6,171 bases of DNA from Gammaproteobacteria bacterium CG22_combo_CG10-13_8_21_14_all_40_8 (GTDB lineage Bacteria > Pseudomonadota > Gammaproteobacteria > Enterobacterales > GCA-002770795): contig PCTP01000133.1 in NCBI GenBank assembly GCA_002770795.1, positions 1-6,171 on the forward strand, in the 5' to 3' direction. Position numbers and translations under genes: made by a program. The notes beneath the pieces were generated by a model. That model searched no databases and was not told the DNA's origin. It worked only from the letters and a program-made list of their open reading frames with translations. Positions 5,236 through 6,171 of the stretch are shown piece after piece; the stretch's first letter is position 1; every line of letters begins with the position of its first letter.

Positions 5236-6171
5236 ATGGATATCACGGAGCTTCTCTCGTTCAGTGTCAAAAATAATGCTTCCGACTTACATATTTCAGC
5301 GGGTTTACCGCCGATGATCAGGGTCGATGGTGATGTACGCCGCATCAACATCCCAGAATTGGACCACAAAACTGTTCATGGACTGGTCTATGACATTATG
5401 AATGATAAACAGCGTAAAGATTATGAAGAGTTTCTAGAGACTGACTTTTCATTCGAATTGCCTGGCGTCGCACGTTTCAGGGTAAATGCATTTAACCAAA
5501 ATCGTGGTGCTGCGGCGGTATTCAGAACCATTCCCTCTCAAGTACTCACGCTAGAAGAACTAAAGGCACCTGATATTTTTAAAGAACTATCCTTGTTACC
5601 TAGAGGTCTTGTTCTAGTGACCGGTCCCACGGGATCTGGAAAAAGTACTACCTTAGCTGCCATGGTAAATCATGTCAATGACAATAAAAATGATCACATT
5701 CTTACCATCGAAGACCCTATAGAATTTGTTCACGAAAGCAAAAAATGTCTCGTCAACCAAAGGGAAGTCCATCGAGATACCCTAGGATTTAATGAAGCAC
5801 TTAGATCAGCTCTTAGGGAAGATCCTGACATCATTCTAGTGGGTGAATTAAGGGACTTAGAAACTATCCGATTAGCACTCACAGCGGCCGAAACAGGTCA
5901 CCTTGTATTTGGTACCTTACATACCACATCAGCAGCCAAAACCATTGACCGTATTATCGACGTATTCCCGGCGGCCGAAAAAGATATGGTGCGTTCTATG
6001 TTATCAGAATCCTTACAGGCTGTTATTGCACAAACGCTTCTCAAGAAGAATGGTGGAGGTCGAGTCGCAGCGCATGAAATCATGATTGGCACGCCAGCCA
6101 TCAGAAATCTTATCCGTGAAGCCAAGGTAGCACAAATGTACTCCGCTATTCAAACTGGTGCAAATATTGGT
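5236..6171 (+). CDS. pilT: Type IV pilus retraction ATPase PilT, C-terminus cut by window edge
   Basis: PilT is the hexameric cytoplasmic ATPase that drives pilin depolymerisation and pilus retraction, powering twitching motility and DNA uptake. The 312 visible residues are nearly identical in layout to Pseudomonas PilT (344), so about 32 are missing. Visible parts are the N-terminal PAS-like domain starting MDITELL, with ASDLHISAGLPPMIRVDGDVRRI (15-37), Walker A GPTGSGKS (130-137), the Asp box TIEDPIE (157-163) with catalytic E163, Walker B DIILVGE (198-204) with E204, the His box GTLHTT (226-231) and the retraction motif AIRNLIRE (288-295). AIRNLIRE is typical of PilT and separates it from the assembly ATPase PilB. 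Several residues are thus intact for function. It diverges from yggS, the standard arrangement in pseudomonads and relatives; pilU often follows pilT, but lies outside this window if present. Confidence 0.98.
   Translation, partial: MDITELLSFSVKNNASDLHISAGLPPMIRVDGDVRRINIPELDHKTVHGLVYDIMNDKQRKDYEEFLETDFSFELPGVARFRVNAFNQNRGAAAVFRTIPSQVLTLEELKAPDIFKELSLLPRGLVLVTGPTGSGKSTTLAAMVNHVNDNKNDHILTIEDPIEFVHESKKCLVNQREVHRDTLGFNEALRSALREDPDIILVGELRDLETIRLALTAAETGHLVFGTLHTTSAAKTIDRIIDVFPAAEKDMVRSMLSESLQAVIAQTLLKKNGGGRVAAHEIMIGTPAIRNLIREAKVAQMYSAIQTGANIG

Noticed and set aside
5898..6125. Minus-strand open frame within pilT
   Set aside because: It is antisense to the highly conserved PilT C-terminal domain and has no domain similarity; the overlapping plus-strand frame at 5903-6085 is likewise an alternative frame of pilT.

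Overview
The window is a compact housekeeping stretch from an AT-rich (roughly 40% GC by eye) gammaproteobacterium. It contains a left-pointing gene cluster and, divergent from it at the right end, the start of pilT. The PilT part is very close to the Pseudomonas/Legionella-type type IV pilus retraction ATPase. The order pilT / yggS-proC-yggT / ... DUF4426-rdgB is a conserved gammaproteobacterial neighbourhood. The low GC would fit a Legionellales-like or other AT-rich lineage, but the sequence alone does not settle the genus. I saw no insertion sequence, phage gene, CRISPR array, tRNA or rRNA.

Layout, read in the direction of transcription of the minus strand: yggS (PLP homeostasis protein, 5151-4483), proC (pyrroline-5-carboxylate reductase, 4477-3650) and yggT (two-repeat membrane protein, 3624-3085) are separated by 5 and 25 nt and look like one operon. 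A 146-nt gap (2939-3084) holds a plausible extended -10 promoter. It is followed by a 656-residue dynamin-like GTPase (2938-968), a small exported DUF4426 protein (933-484) and rdgB (XTP/dITP diphosphatase, from 471, running off the left edge). These three are also tightly spaced. On the plus strand, pilT begins at 5236 and runs off the right edge. The 84-nt region between yggS and pilT carries overlapping divergent -10 elements and two short inverted repeats.

How the genes fit together: YggS controls free and bound pyridoxal phosphate, ProC makes proline, and RdgB cleans non-canonical purines from the nucleotide pool. YggT and DUF4426 are conserved envelope proteins of poorly known role. The least ordinary member is the dynamin-like GTPase, which lies between yggT and DUF4426-rdgB, a position occupied by metX-metW in Pseudomonas. 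It is the best lead in the window for unexplored biology, possibly membrane remodelling linked to its envelope neighbours, but nothing here proves a new system. All other open frames on the opposite strand of these genes look like shadows.
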